This document shows positions 1 through 10,156 of a stretch of DNA of 64,000 bases, piece by piece. Position 1 is the first letter of the stretch. Each line of letters opens with the position of its first letter. The stretch is from JAKFWF01 sp963750535 (GTDB taxonomy: Bacteria > Pseudomonadota > Alphaproteobacteria > Rhizobiales > Hyphomicrobiaceae), in NCBI GenBank assembly GCA_963750535.1, contig CAVVRF010000028.1:248001-312000 (forward strand), in the 5' to 3' direction. The notes beneath the pieces were generated by a model, which was not told where the DNA came from, searched no databases, and worked only from the letters and a program-made list of their open reading frames with translations. The position numbers and the translations under genes are program-made.

Positions 1-2756
1 GGGTCCGCGCCTTCACCGCTTCGGCGCCGGCCAGGATCAGCCGCACCGAGCGGAAGTCGTAAGGGTGGGCGACGCGGGCGTAGCCGTTGAGGAATGTATC
101 GGTGCCGAACAGGATCGTCGCGTTGGTGCCGTACACGAGCTCCGGCACGATGCGATAATGCAGCGGCGACGGATAGAGATAGACCGGCACGCCGCGCAGC
201 AGCGGCATCATCAGGCCAGCCGTCAAGCCGAACGAGTGGAACACCGGCAGCACGTTGAACACCTTGTCGTCGCCGGTCACCGCGACGCGTGTCAGCGACT
301 GGATGGCGTTGGCGAGGATGTTCGAGTGCGACAGCACGACGCCCTTCGGCGTGCCTTCGGAGCCTGACGTGAACAGGATCGCGGCCGGGTCCGAGGGATT
401 GCGCACCACCTGCGGCCGGCCCCGGCGGACGCAGCCCGCGCAGCTTGTCGGCGAAGGTGATCGTCGGGCGCACGTCCTCGAGATAGACGACCGCCACCTC
501 GGGCGCGAGCTTGGCGACGAGGTCCTGCAGCTTCGCCTTCTCGACGAACGCGCGCGACGACAGGATCGTCGTCACCTTCGCCGCCTTGCAGGCGGCGGCG
601 ACGTTCACCGGGCCGGCGGTGAAGTTGATCATCGCCGGCACCCGGCCGATCGTCTGCAGGGCAAAGAATGTCACTGCCACGCCGGCCGAGTTCGGCAGCA
701 TCACGCCGATCGCGTCGCCGGGGGCAGCGTACCTCGCGAGCTTGCCGCCCAGCACCTGCGCGCCGGTGATGAGCTTGCCGAACTTCAGCTTGGTGCCGAG
801 CGGGTCCTCGATGATCACCTTGCCGGTATCGCGCGTCGCCTTCGCCTCGACCAGCGCATCGAACAAGGTGCGGCGGATATTGGCGGTCTCGACCGCGGTG
901 TCGACCATGATGTCCTGCAGCCGGGCGCCGGCGGCCTGGCGGCGTGCCCTGCCCTTCAATGCCGGGTCGATGTCGAGCTTGCGCGCCGGCAGGATCGTCA
1001 CCGTCACCTTCGGGAACCACGACTTGCGGGTCTGCGAACGCTTCAGGTAGCTCAGCGTCGAGCGCTCGGCGCCGTCGATGCGGACCGGCACGACGAGCGC
1101 GTCGGACTTGTCGGCGATCATCGCCGAGCCGTCGTAGACCTTCATCAGGCCATCGGTGACGGTGATGCGGCCTTCGGGGAAGATTACCAGCTGGTGGCCG
1201 GCCTTAACCGCGTTGACGAGGTTGCGGGCGCCGAGCGGCTTGGTCGGATCGATCGGCTCGGCGTTGACGAGCTTCAGGAACGGCTTCGCCCACCAGGTCC
1301 GGGCAATTCCGGTGTCGACGGCGAACGAGGCGTGGCCCGGCAGGATCGCGTGCAGGATCGGCGCGTCGATCAGGCTGACGTGGTTGGGCGTGATCACGGC
1401 GCGGGTACCGACGGCGGGCAGGTTCTCCAGCCCCTTCACCTCGAGGCCGTAGAAGGTCTTGAAGATGAAGGCGGCGACATCGCGGGCGCCGTCGCGTCCC
1501 CACGCCCGCAGCACCAGCGCCATCACCACCAGGTTTGCGATGCCGAGGCCGGCGAACAGCCAGGCGAGGCTGACGCCCATGCCCTGCAGGGCGACCAGGA
1601 CCAGGCTCGACCCCGTCATGAACGCCGCCGACAGCACGTTGCAGGCAGCGATCACGCGAGCGCGGTGGTCGATCGGCGCCCAGCTCTGGACCGCCGCGAA
1701 CGACGGCACGATGAACAGGCCGCCGGCCGCCGACAGGCCGAACAGCGCGAAGCCCATGTGCAGGCCCCACGGCGAGGCGATGAACTGGCCGACGGTGGTC
1801 TTGGCGTCGGCGGACGCGGCCGGGACCGAGGCAACCGCCCAGCCGAGGTCGAGGCAGAACACGCCCATCAGCAGGGCGGCGATCGGCACCAGGGCCAGGT
1901 TCGGGCGAAGCTTGCTCGCCTGCGCCGCCATCGCCGAGCCGACGGCAATGCCGAGGGTGAAGATCAGCAGCGAGATGGTGAGCAGTTTCTCGTCGCCGCC
2001 GATATGGGTCTTGGCGAGCGCCTGCAGCAGCGACAAGGCGACCGCGCCGACGAGCCAGAACCACGACGATATGAGGCCGCCGATCCACAGCCGCCGGTCG
2101 CGCTTCAGGTCGGCGAGCAGCGTCATCGTCGAGGTCCACGGGTTGCGGTCGACGGTAAGCCCGGGCGCGCGGGCGCCGGTCGCCGGGATCAGCTGCGCCG
2201 AGCCCCAGCAGGCGATCGCCAAGGCCATGACGGCGAGCGCGATCGTCAGCGCATGACCCTGGTCGGCCGCCGCCAGGCCACCGGCGATGGTGCCGCCGAG
2301 GATCGCCGCGAACGTCGCGCCCTCGATCAGCGCGTTGCCGGCGGGCAGCTCCTTCAGCTCCAAATGATCAGGCAGGATGCCGTACTTGATCGGCCCGAAC
2401 AGGGCGCCGATCACACCGAACAGGCCGAGCGCCACGAACAGCACTGGCACCATGTGCAGGTAGAAGCCGAGCGCGGCGATGCCCGCCACCGGGATCTCGG
2501 CGATCTTCAGCCGCTGTGCGAGCCAGGCCTTGTCGAAGCGGTCGGCCAGCTGCCCGCCGAGCGCCGACAGGATGAAGAACGGGGCGATCAGCACGGCGCC
2601 GGCCAGCGTCACCAGCGCCGGGCCCTGCTCGCCGCCGATCTGGAACAGGATCAGGACGCTCAGTCCGACCTTCACGAAATTGTCGTTCAGCGCCGAGAAG
2701 AACTGGCACCAGAACAGCGGGGCGAATTTCCGCGATGTCATCAGCGACTGGAACAT
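1..2756 (-). CDS. Aas-like fusion: MFS lysophospholipid transporter + PlsC acyltransferase + AMP-dependent acyl-ACP ligase (3' end outside window, frameshifted)
   Basis: Read leftwards from an ATG at 2756, the protein opens with a polytopic MFS region resembling LplT (about residues 1-420). A PlsC-type acyltransferase follows, with NHVSLID (the HX4D box) near residue 455 and FPEGR near 527. The last part is an AMP-binding ligase with the phosphate loop ILFTSGSEGTPKG. By family it should flip lysophospholipids inward and re-acylate them at the inner membrane. The gene leaves the window before its stop codon. Near 409-422 one extra base within a G/C run breaks the frame. After its removal, the ligase reads through in a conserved sequence up to the edge. 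The fused domain order is common in alphaproteobacteria. Whether the frameshift is biological is doubtful, because similar +1 errors recur in this window. Confidence 0.88.
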   Translation of the reverse strand, partial: MFQSLMTSRKFAPLFWCQFFSALNDNFVKVGLSVLILFQIGGEQGPALVTLAGAVLIAPFFILSALGGQLADRFDKAWLAQRLKIAEIPVAGIAALGFYLHMVPVLFVALGLFGVIGALFGPIKYGILPDHLELKELPAGNALIEGATFAAILGGTIAGGLAAADQGHALTIALAVMALAIACWGSAQLIPATGARAPGLTVDRNPWTSTMTLLADLKRDRRLWIGGLISSWFWLVGAVALSLLQALAKTHIGGDEKLLTISLLIFTLGIAVGSAMAAQASKLRPNLALVPIAALLMGVFCLDLGWAVASVPAASADAKTTVGQFIASPWGLHMGFALFGLSAAGGLFIVPSFAAVQSWAPIDHRARVIAACNVLSAAFMTGSSLVLVALQGMGVSLAWLFAGLGIANLVVMALVLRAWGRDGARDVAAFIFKTFYGLEVKGLENLPAVGTRAVITPNHVSLIDAPILHAILPGHASFAVDTGIARTWWAKPFLKLVNAEPIDPTKPLGARNLVNAVKAGHQLVIFPEGRITVTDGLMKVYDGSAMIADKSDALVVPVRIDGAERSTLSYLKRSQTRKSWFPKVTVTILPARKLDIDPALKGRARRQAAGARLQDIMVDTAVETANIRRTLFDALVEAKATRDTGKVIIEDPLGTKLKFGKLITGAQVLGGKLARYAAPGDAIGVMLPNSAGVAVTFFALQTIGRVPAMINFTAGPVNVAAACKAAKVTTILSSRAFVEKAKLQDLVAKLAPEVAVVYLEDVRPTITFADKLRGLRPPGPAAGGAQSLGPGRDPVHVRLRRHAEGRRAVALEHPRQRHPVADTRRGDRRRQGVQRAAGVPLVRLDGWPDDAAAARRAGLSLSVAAALSHRAGARVRHQRDDPVRHRYIPQRLRPRRPPLRLPLGAADPGRRRSGEGAD

Positions 2757-3041
2757 GGGCAGGACCCTCGAGTTCGGAGCTAGGGCGAAAGCGAAATGGC
2801 AATCCAGCAGTGTAACCCCTTCACAAATAGCGGGGATAAGCCGCTATATGGTTAACGCCATCGGATCGATTGTTGCGTTTGGCGACAGAGTATTGAGCGA
2901 CCTTGAACCGATGCTGACGCGCGAGCATCGCCGCTCGATCGGCCGCGATGATGGCGGCGCGCACGACAGGGCCGGAGGTTGGTGTCGATGCGGCGGGAAA
3001 GCGGTTCTCGGTTCGGCGACAAGGTCATCCCCATGCTTTGC

Positions 3042-3056
3042 ATGAACTAGGTTCAT
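3042..3056. promoter_or_regulatory. Operator 1: perfect 15-bp palindrome ATGAAC-TAG-GTTCAT
   Basis: The two 6-bp arms are exact inverted copies around a 3-bp centre. The core TGAAC-N3-GTTCA recurs 32 bp away at 3075-3087, about three helical turns centre to centre. This copy would cover the start point of the leftward promoter at 3060-3088. A dimeric repressor, for example of the TetR family, is the natural candidate, but no regulator gene lies nearby. Confidence 0.6.
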
Positions 3057-3059
3057 ATT

Positions 3060-3088
3060 GATTTACCAGTTTTGTGAACACAGTTCAA
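3060..3088 (-). promoter_or_regulatory. Putative sigma70-type promoter reading towards the Aas-like gene
   Basis: On the minus strand TTGAAC (3088-3083) and TAAATC (3065-3060) are separated by exactly 17 bp, a good fit to -35 and -10 boxes. The two palindromes sit over the -35/spacer and over the predicted start site. Transcription would begin near 3053 and leave a leader of roughly 300 nt before the ATG at 2756, which is long. A second start nearer the gene is therefore possible. Confidence 0.45.
3075..3087. promoter_or_regulatory. Operator 2: palindrome TGAAC-ACA-GTTCA
   Basis: This is a second exact copy of the TGAAC-N3-GTTCA core found at 3043-3055, overlapping the -35 box and upstream half of the spacer of the leftward promoter. 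Two identical operators in phase suggest cooperative binding of one dimeric regulator. Confidence 0.58.
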
Positions 3089-3222
3089 GTCCTGACGCGA
3101 ATTTTCTTCCTCGCACGCGGGGCGGCCCGGCGGCCGGTCTGGTCTGCATCGGCGGCGATGCACGGCGGCGCCGCTTCAGCTAGCGTGGCGGCGACAACAA
3201 TAACGGATGCGAGGCAAACGCC

Positions 3223-4137
3223 GTGGCGACCAAGGACGAAACGATCGGCTTCATCGGGCTCGGCGCCATGGGGCGCGGCATGGCCTCGAACTGCGTCAAG
3301 AAGGGTTTCAAGCTCGTCGTGCACGACATCAAGCCGGAGCCGGTGGCGGCGCTGGTGAAGCTTGGCGCCAAGGCGGCGAGCAGCGTGGCCGAGGTGGCGA
3401 AGGCTTGCTCGATCGTCGTCACCGTGCTGCCGACGGGCCGCGAGGTGGCTCAGATCGTGCTGGGCGCCGACGGTGTGCTCGCTCATGCCAAGGCAGGCTC
3501 GCTGGTGATGGATCTTTCGACCATCGATCCCGAGACCACCGACCGCCTGCACGCCGAAGGCAAGGCCAAGGGGATCGCCACCGTCGATGCGCCGATCGGC
3601 CGCCTCGCCTGGCACGCCGATCGCGGCGAGAGCCTGTTCATGGTCGGCGCCGAGCCGGCCGCCTTCGAGCGGGTGAAGCCGCTGCTCGAAGCCATGGGCA
3701 CGACGATCCACCACTGTGGCGCCGGCGGCACCGGCACCCGCACCAAGCTGGTCAACAACTATCTCGCGATCATCCTGTGCCAGCTCAATGCCGAGGCGCT
3801 GGCGCTGACGCAGCGGTTCGGCCTCGATCTCGCCAAGACGCTCGAGGTGATCCACGGCACCACCGCCACCAATGGCCAGCTCAAGGTCAACTGGCCGAAC
3901 AAGGTATTGGCCGGCGACACCTCGCCCGGGTTCACGATAGATCTCGCGCACAAGGACCTGTCGCTGATCATGGGTGCGGCGAATGCCTCGCGCGTGCCGC
4001 TGCCGGTGGCCGCCGCTGCCCGCGAGATGTTCTCGGCCGCACGCGCCCGCGGCATGGGTGGCCAGGATTTCTCCGCCATGGGCGACTTCATGTGCGACCT
4101 GATCCAGGCCGAGCGGCCAAGGTTGGGGAAGGGGTGA
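3223..4137 (+). CDS. NAD(P)-dependent beta-hydroxyacid dehydrogenase, YihU/3-hydroxyisobutyrate dehydrogenase family
   Basis: 304 residues from a GTG start. The N-terminal Rossmann fold begins GFIGLGAMGRGMASN (residues 9-23). The C-terminal all-helical domain carries the catalytic lysine in GTRTKLVNNY (Lys175) and the cofactor-side segment around IDLAHKDL. The segments from DAPIGR to WPNKVLAGD look more like the sulfolactaldehyde reductase YihU than classical MmsB, judged from memory of that protein. It should reduce or oxidise a small beta-hydroxy acid or aldehyde in the cytoplasm. There is no sulfoglycolysis cluster around it, so the substrate stays open. It appears monocistronic, and the next gene starts 108 bp downstream. 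Confidence 0.85.
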   Translation: MATKDETIGFIGLGAMGRGMASNCVKKGFKLVVHDIKPEPVAALVKLGAKAASSVAEVAKACSIVVTVLPTGREVAQIVLGADGVLAHAKAGSLVMDLSTIDPETTDRLHAEGKAKGIATVDAPIGRLAWHADRGESLFMVGAEPAAFERVKPLLEAMGTTIHHCGAGGTGTRTKLVNNYLAIILCQLNAEALALTQRFGLDLAKTLEVIHGTTATNGQLKVNWPNKVLAGDTSPGFTIDLAHKDLSLIMGAANASRVPLPVAAAAREMFSAARARGMGGQDFSAMGDFMCDLIQAERPRLGKG

Positions 4138-4245
4138 GGGCGCCAATGTGGCCAAGAATCCCCACGCTGGCTGGCGGGCCGCCGTGCTAGCGTTTGCGGG
4201 TTCGTCGATTATCCCCACGGGCCCAATCCCAGGCGAGTTTCGGCC

Positions 4246-5400
4246 ATGGCCGCTGATACGGCTAGCACAACCGGCGCGCGTCGCCGGCTACCGAAGCTCC
4301 GGCTTGCCTGGGGGGTAGCCGGGCTGCTCTGTATTGCGGCGTTGCTGACCCTGCCGAGCTTCGCGCCGTGGCTGTCGCGCGTCGACTACTGGACCGCCGA
4401 CTGGCGTACCGCGTACCTCTCGCACAGCCTGGCGTCGCAACATCCCCGGATCGCCATCGTTTCGATCAACGACAACACGCTGAAGGACTATGCCTCCTCG
4501 CCAATCGATCGGGGCCTGCTGGCGAGGATCGTCAAGGCGATCGACGCCGCCGGCGCGCGGGCGATCGGCATCGACGTGTTCTACCTGAAGAAGACCGATG
4601 CCGATAAGGACGCGGCGCTGGTGGCCGCAGTTCGCGGCGCACAGGCACCGGTCGTGCTCGGCGCCGTCGACGAGCGCGGCGTGCTCGAGGCGTTTCAACG
4701 CGCCTTCCAGGCGGCATTCCTCAAGCAGATGGGCCGCCCGGTCGGCTATCTCAACGTTCGGCACGAGCGCGACGACGTGGTGCGCTATACCGCCAGCCCG
4801 GCACCGGACACTAGCTTCCCCGGGAGCTTCGCGCGATTGCTGGTAGAGGCCGCCGGCGCGGCCCCACCCGACGACGCCGGCAAGCCGATCGCATGGCTGC
4901 TGAAGCCGATAGACGGAGCGGACACGTTTCTCAAGATCCCGGCACAGGACCTCCTTGGCGAGGGCGGCGCCGATGCGTCCGCGGCGGCGGCGCGACTGAA
5001 GGATCGGATCGTCCTGCTCGGCGGCGATTTCCCGCTGCGTGACCGTCACCGCGTGCCGTTGACGGTGCGTGACGGCGAGCCGATGCCGGGCGTCGCGATC
5101 CATGCCCAGATCATCGCCGGCCTGCTCGAGCCGGCACGATCGATCTCCGAGCTCAAGCCTGCCGCTGCCCAGGTCCTGCTGGCTCTCGTCGCCGCGGTCG
5201 GCTTCCTGCTCGGCTGGCTGATGTGGCGGAGCACGGCGATCAATTTCCTCGGCTGGAGCTTCGCCAGCGCCGTGCTGGTGGGGATCGACGCGTTCTGTTT
5301 CGTCGAGTTGCGGCTGCTGCTGCCGTTCACGTTGGTGCTGGTGGCATGGGTCGCTGGCCTGACGGCGGGCAGGTCGCTACACTTCGTCGTCGCGCGTTAG
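4246..5400 (+). CDS. CHASE2-domain membrane protein without an output domain
   Basis: 384 residues. An N-terminal membrane helix (about 21-40) is followed by an extracytoplasmic CHASE2 sensor domain with the typical segments AIVSINDNTL, ARAIGIDVFY and LKDRIVLLGG. Three further helices lie near 305-327, 333-352 and 357-375, and the protein then stops. CHASE2 domains normally feed an adenylate cyclase, kinase or diguanylate cyclase attached after these helices. None is present here, and the stop is followed immediately by another gene. The signal must pass through a partner, or the protein may bind a ligand for another reason. It is followed after 12 bp by a small exported proline-rich protein, so the two are probably co-transcribed. 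Confidence 0.82.
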   Translation: MAADTASTTGARRRLPKLRLAWGVAGLLCIAALLTLPSFAPWLSRVDYWTADWRTAYLSHSLASQHPRIAIVSINDNTLKDYASSPIDRGLLARIVKAIDAAGARAIGIDVFYLKKTDADKDAALVAAVRGAQAPVVLGAVDERGVLEAFQRAFQAAFLKQMGRPVGYLNVRHERDDVVRYTASPAPDTSFPGSFARLLVEAAGAAPPDDAGKPIAWLLKPIDGADTFLKIPAQDLLGEGGADASAAAARLKDRIVLLGGDFPLRDRHRVPLTVRDGEPMPGVAIHAQIIAGLLEPARSISELKPAAAQVLLALVAAVGFLLGWLMWRSTAINFLGWSFASAVLVGIDAFCFVELRLLLPFTLVLVAWVAGLTAGRSLHFVVAR

Positions 5401-5412
5401 GAGTTCGACTGC

Positions 5413-5877
5413 ATGATCGGCGCCAGGCTACTGATCTCGTTTGCGATGACCGGCCTGCTTGCCGGTACCGCGCCAATCGCTGCGCTTGCGCAGGTGACCG
5501 GCAAGGAGACCGTGCCGGGCGGTGTCGAGCTCAGGCCACCGATGCCCGCCGCGCCGCAGTCAATGCCGATGCCGGTGCCGAGTGCACCCGCCATCACTCC
5601 GGCCAAGCCGCTGGCGCCTGCAATCGCGCCACCGGCGGCTGGCCCGGCAGGAGCCCCATCGGCCGCACCCGTCGCGCCACCGGTGGACAAGGCAGCGCCG
5701 GTCGAACAGGGGGGCAAGAAGAAGAAGTCGTCCAAGCGCTACTACTACGGGACCCAGCCGGACGGGGCGGCAAGGCCCAGCGAGTCGTCGCGAAAAACGA
5801 TACCGCCAGCTATCGGCGGCAGCGGCGACGAGCGCCGCCCTGGCGGCGTCGAGCGCGCGCCGGCACAGCCGCAGTAA
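5413..5877 (+). CDS. Small secreted proline/alanine-rich protein of unknown function
   Basis: 154 residues. A clear signal peptide (about residues 1-26, ending AALAQ) leads into a low-complexity stretch rich in Pro, Ala and Met, then a lysine cluster GKKKKSSKRYYYG and a disordered tail. No domain is recognised. It begins 12 bp after the CHASE2 gene, so an operon with it is likely. The basic/tyrosine patch is the only distinctive segment and could be an interaction site. The function is unknown, and the call rests on the signal peptide and the operon position. Confidence 0.65.
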   Translation: MIGARLLISFAMTGLLAGTAPIAALAQVTGKETVPGGVELRPPMPAAPQSMPMPVPSAPAITPAKPLAPAIAPPAAGPAGAPSAAPVAPPVDKAAPVEQGGKKKKSSKRYYYGTQPDGAARPSESSRKTIPPAIGGSGDERRPGGVERAPAQPQ

Positions 5878-5885
5878 GGGTCGGC

Positions 5886-6599
5886 TCAGTCGGACTTCGA
5901 TTTCTTCGGCTTGGCGGCTGCCTTTGCCGGCGCTTCGCCGTGATCATGCCCGCATTCCCCGCCGCATTCGCCACTGCCGCACCCGCCGTCACCGCGGCAG
6001 CCTTCGCCGTGCTCATGGTCGTGGCTGTGATCGTGACCGCAGCCGGGGCCGTGGCGGTGCTCGGGATCGACCAGCACGGAGGCGAGCTTGCGCTCGATCG
6101 CGATCGACACCTCGCGCGGCGCTTCCGCGTCCTCGATGGCGAGGCCCATGATCTCGGCCGACAGGCGGATGTCGTCGACCTGGCCGAGGTAGTGCCGGCG
6201 CAAACGGCCCTGGCGGTCGAACAGCAGCAGGGTCGGCGTGCCGCGCATTTCATAGGCGTCCATGGTCAGCGGCAGCCCGTGTGCGCCATCGCCCTTCTTG
6301 TCGACCGCGATCGGGAAGCCCCAGCGGTATTCGTGGTTGAATGCCTTCAGCGCCTCGATCGACATCACCTGGTGGTGCTCGAACACCGTGTGCAGGCCGA
6401 TCACCGCCACCTCGTCCTCGTCGAAGCGCTCGGCGAGCTTGCGCGCCTGCGGCAAGGCGTGGCTGACGCAGCCAGGGCACAGCATCTGGAAGGCAAGAAC
6501 GACGACCACCCGCCCCTTGAGCTTGGCGAGCGAGAGCGCCTTGCCGGTGTTGAGCCACGCCTCGACCTGCAACTCTGGCGGCTTCTCGGGGTTGAACAT
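5886..6599 (-). CDS. Thioredoxin-fold redoxin with a His/Cys-rich metal-binding tail
   Basis: 237 residues from the ATG at 6599. An upstream in-frame start at 6662 adds only an unstructured leader. The AhpC/TSA-redoxin fold contains the redox pair in LCPGCVSH (Cys41, Cys44) and the cis-proline segment MRGTPTLLLFD. From about residue 185 the protein turns into a tail packed with HD, HE and C motifs (for example GCGHDHSHDHEHGEGC), ending in a lysine-rich stretch. Such tails bind Zn, Ni or Cu. There is no signal peptide, so it should act in the cytosol as a thiol reductase or peroxidase that may also buffer metal. It is convergent with the upstream secreted protein, whose end lies 8 bp away. Confidence 0.8.
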   Translation of the reverse strand: MFNPEKPPELQVEAWLNTGKALSLAKLKGRVVVVLAFQMLCPGCVSHALPQARKLAERFDEDEVAVIGLHTVFEHHQVMSIEALKAFNHEYRWGFPIAVDKKGDGAHGLPLTMDAYEMRGTPTLLLFDRQGRLRRHYLGQVDDIRLSAEIMGLAIEDAEAPREVSIAIERKLASVLVDPEHRHGPGCGHDHSHDHEHGEGCRGDGGCGSGECGGECGHDHGEAPAKAAAKPKKSKSD

Positions 6600-6792
6600 G
6601 CTGTGGCTCCCTGGCGCGGCTTGAGGGCTAGAGCCATAGCCCGCCGAGGCCTCGGGATTCAACTGTCCGGCACTACGTGCGGCGGCAGGAGAGGAGACCG
6701 CACACGTGAGAATTCAACACGGCCCTTGACGCGACCAACATCAAGCGCGATCCCTGCGGCCGAAACCTGAAATGCCTCGGGAGTCTCAGACC

Positions 6793-7371
6793 ATGTCGTC
6801 CGACCAGACCCGTTCGCCCGCCGCCGACCGCGCCCGATTGATCGAGGTGATCAAGGCGCGCTCGTATCTGAGCGGCGTCGAGATCAGGCTAGCTTCCGGC
6901 CGCATGTCGAACTTCTATTTCAATCTCAAGCCGACGATGCTCAATCCGGAAGGTGCGCATCTGATCGGCCACCTGGTGGTCGATGCGATGGAAGGGCTCG
7001 AGCTCGACGCCATTGGCGGGCTCGAGGTCGGCGCCATCCCGATGGCTGCCGCCGCAGCGGCGATCAGCTTCTCGCGCGGCCGTCCGCTGCCGGCGTTCTT
7101 CGTGCGCAAGGCGGTCAAGGAGCACGGCACCAGGAGCCTGGTCGAGGGGCTGATCAGGGGCCAGACCCTGGCCGGCAAGCGGGTGGTGATCATCGAGGAC
7201 ACCACCACGACCGGCGGCTCGCCGCTCAAGGCCTGCAAGGCGGTGGAGGCGGAGGGCGCCAAGGTTGTCCGCATCGTCACCATCGTCGATCGCGAGGAGG
7301 GGGCGGCCGAGATCATCCGCGAGGCCGGCTATGTCTACGCGCCGATCCTGTCTCTTCGCGACTTTCTTTGA
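6793..7371 (+). CDS. pyrE: Orotate phosphoribosyltransferase
   Basis: This enzyme joins orotate and PRPP to form OMP, the fifth step of pyrimidine synthesis. The PRPP-binding loop VVIIEDTTTTGGS lies near residues 131-143, and the orotate-side segment SGRMSNFYFNLK is near the N-terminus. I chose the ATG at 6793 because GGGAG lies 9 bp upstream. The in-frame ATG at 6772 lacks a ribosome site and would add seven residues. The length of 192 residues is normal. The gene stands alone between the divergent redoxin gene and the fasciclin gene. Confidence 0.93.
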   Translation: MSSDQTRSPAADRARLIEVIKARSYLSGVEIRLASGRMSNFYFNLKPTMLNPEGAHLIGHLVVDAMEGLELDAIGGLEVGAIPMAAAAAAISFSRGRPLPAFFVRKAVKEHGTRSLVEGLIRGQTLAGKRVVIIEDTTTTGGSPLKACKAVEAEGAKVVRIVTIVDREEGAAEIIREAGYVYAPILSLRDFL

Positions 7372-7503
7372 CACTTCGTCGCCGTTCCCGTTCAGCAGGG
7401 ATTCATCGTTGCTGCGCCAATGGACTGTGACGACCAGTTGTCATACATGACGCGGTGTCACGCCAAGAACTTTACGCGAACGTCAACCAACCCGGAGACC
7501 AAT

Positions 7504-8253
7504 ATGATCACATTCCGCCGCACCGTACTGGCGCTGACCCTGGCCATGCCGCTTGCCATGGCAGGCGCGCCCGCGTTCGCCCAGGACAAGGACCTTGTCG
7601 ATACGGCTACCGCCAACAAGGATCTTGCCACCCTGGTTTCGGCCATCAAGGCCGCCGGGCTCGCCGAGACGCTGAAGGGAAAGGGCCCGTACACGGTGCT
7701 CGCGCCGACCGACGAGGCGTTCAAGAAGCTTCCGGCGGGCACGCTCGAGTACCTGTTGAAGCCGGAGAACAAGGCGGCTCTGGAGTCGCTGGTCAAGTTC
7801 CACGTATTGCCCGGCAGCTATGATGCCGCGCGCATCACCAAGCCGACCGTGAAGCAGTTCGGCATCAAGTCGGCCGAGGGCCAGAACGTCGAGGTCGATC
7901 TGCGCAAGGGCGTGATGATCTCGGGCGCGACCCTCGGCAAGAGCGACATCAAGGCTTCGAACGGCATCATCCATAGCGTCGACACGGTCATGGTGCCGCG
8001 CCGGGTGAAGCTCGCGCTGGCGCTGAAGATGGCAAAGGAGAAGACGGCGGCTGCCACGGCCAAGGCCAAGGAGATGGCGGCAAAGGCCGCCGAGGCGACC
8101 AAGGCCGCTGCCACCAAGGCCGGCGAAGTCGCCAAGGACGCTGCTGCAAAGGCGACGGAAGCAGCGAAAGCGGCGGCGACGAAGGCCAAGGAAGCCGTCA
8201 GCCCGACGCCGCCGGCGACCGCTCCGGCGACCCCGGCGCCGAAGAAGCCCTGA
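7504..8253 (+). CDS. Secreted fasciclin (FAS1) protein with an Ala/Lys-rich repeat tail
   Basis: 249 residues. The signal peptide ends at AFA (about 26). One FAS1 domain follows (about 35-170) with the hallmark segments GPYTVLAPTDEAF and KASNGIIHSVDTVM. From about residue 180 to 235 the sequence becomes heptad- or undecad-like repeats of Ala, Lys, Glu and Thr (for example KAKEMAAKAAEATKAAATK), similar to LEA or H1-like helices, then a proline-rich end. FAS1 proteins are periplasmic or surface adhesion modules. The ATG at 7504 has a GGAG-type site and a clean signal peptide. A strong terminator follows at 8280. Confidence 0.88.
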   Translation: MITFRRTVLALTLAMPLAMAGAPAFAQDKDLVDTATANKDLATLVSAIKAAGLAETLKGKGPYTVLAPTDEAFKKLPAGTLEYLLKPENKAALESLVKFHVLPGSYDAARITKPTVKQFGIKSAEGQNVEVDLRKGVMISGATLGKSDIKASNGIIHSVDTVMVPRRVKLALALKMAKEKTAAATAKAKEMAAKAAEATKAAATKAGEVAKDAAAKATEAAKAAATKAKEAVSPTPPATAPATPAPKKP

Positions 8254-8279
8254 GGCGCGGCGACAGCTCGAATCGAATT

Positions 8280-8312
8280 GGGCGGCTGGGGTTGGTCCCC
8301 GCCGCCCTTTTT
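8280..8312 (+). terminator. Rho-independent terminator of the fasciclin gene
   Basis: A GGGCGGC...GCCGCCC stem, extended inwards by GGGG/CCCC with one bulged T, ends directly in five T residues. It lies between the convergent fasciclin and pckA genes. Confidence 0.85.
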
Positions 8313-8350
8313 CATTGCTGCCGTTTTGGCCGGTGCCAGTGAGCCGGCGA

Positions 8351-9937
<1,587 letters not shown>

Positions 9938-10156
9938 GAGTGGTCCTTGACAATCGACGATTTGCGGTCCGATGGCATCAAATGCGGCATCCCGGGAAGG
10001 CAGCGAGCGTTATGCAAGCGCGCGGCCGACATCAAGAGGTAATGCCAACCTTGCAATTGCCATCGGCGGCAACAGAGGCCGAAAAACAACCAAAACCGTC
10101 ATTATGTATACGTTGCTGCTGCAATTGCGACTTTTGTCCGCAGATTTTGCACGTGC

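Larger units (their letters stand above)
2757..3222. other. 466-bp intergenic region with control elements, no credible gene
   Basis: This gap separates the divergent Aas-like gene and the 3-hydroxyisobutyrate dehydrogenase-like gene. Short open frames in it have arginine- and serine-rich compositions typical of chance frames and lack recognisable domains. The useful content is at 3042-3088: two copies of a TGAAC-N3-GTTCA palindrome bracketing a leftward promoter. I see nothing else of note. Confidence 0.7.

Noticed and set aside
292..2783. Long open frames on the + strand (255-2783) and in other minus frames opposite the Aas-like gene
   Set aside because: They are Arg-, Gly- and Ala-rich, lack domains and lie antisense to or out of frame with a recognisable protein; open frames of this kind are frequent in high-GC DNA.
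2844..3056. 70-residue minus frame starting in the operator at 3056
   Set aside because: Ser/Arg/Pro-rich with no ribosome site; its start codon is part of the palindrome.
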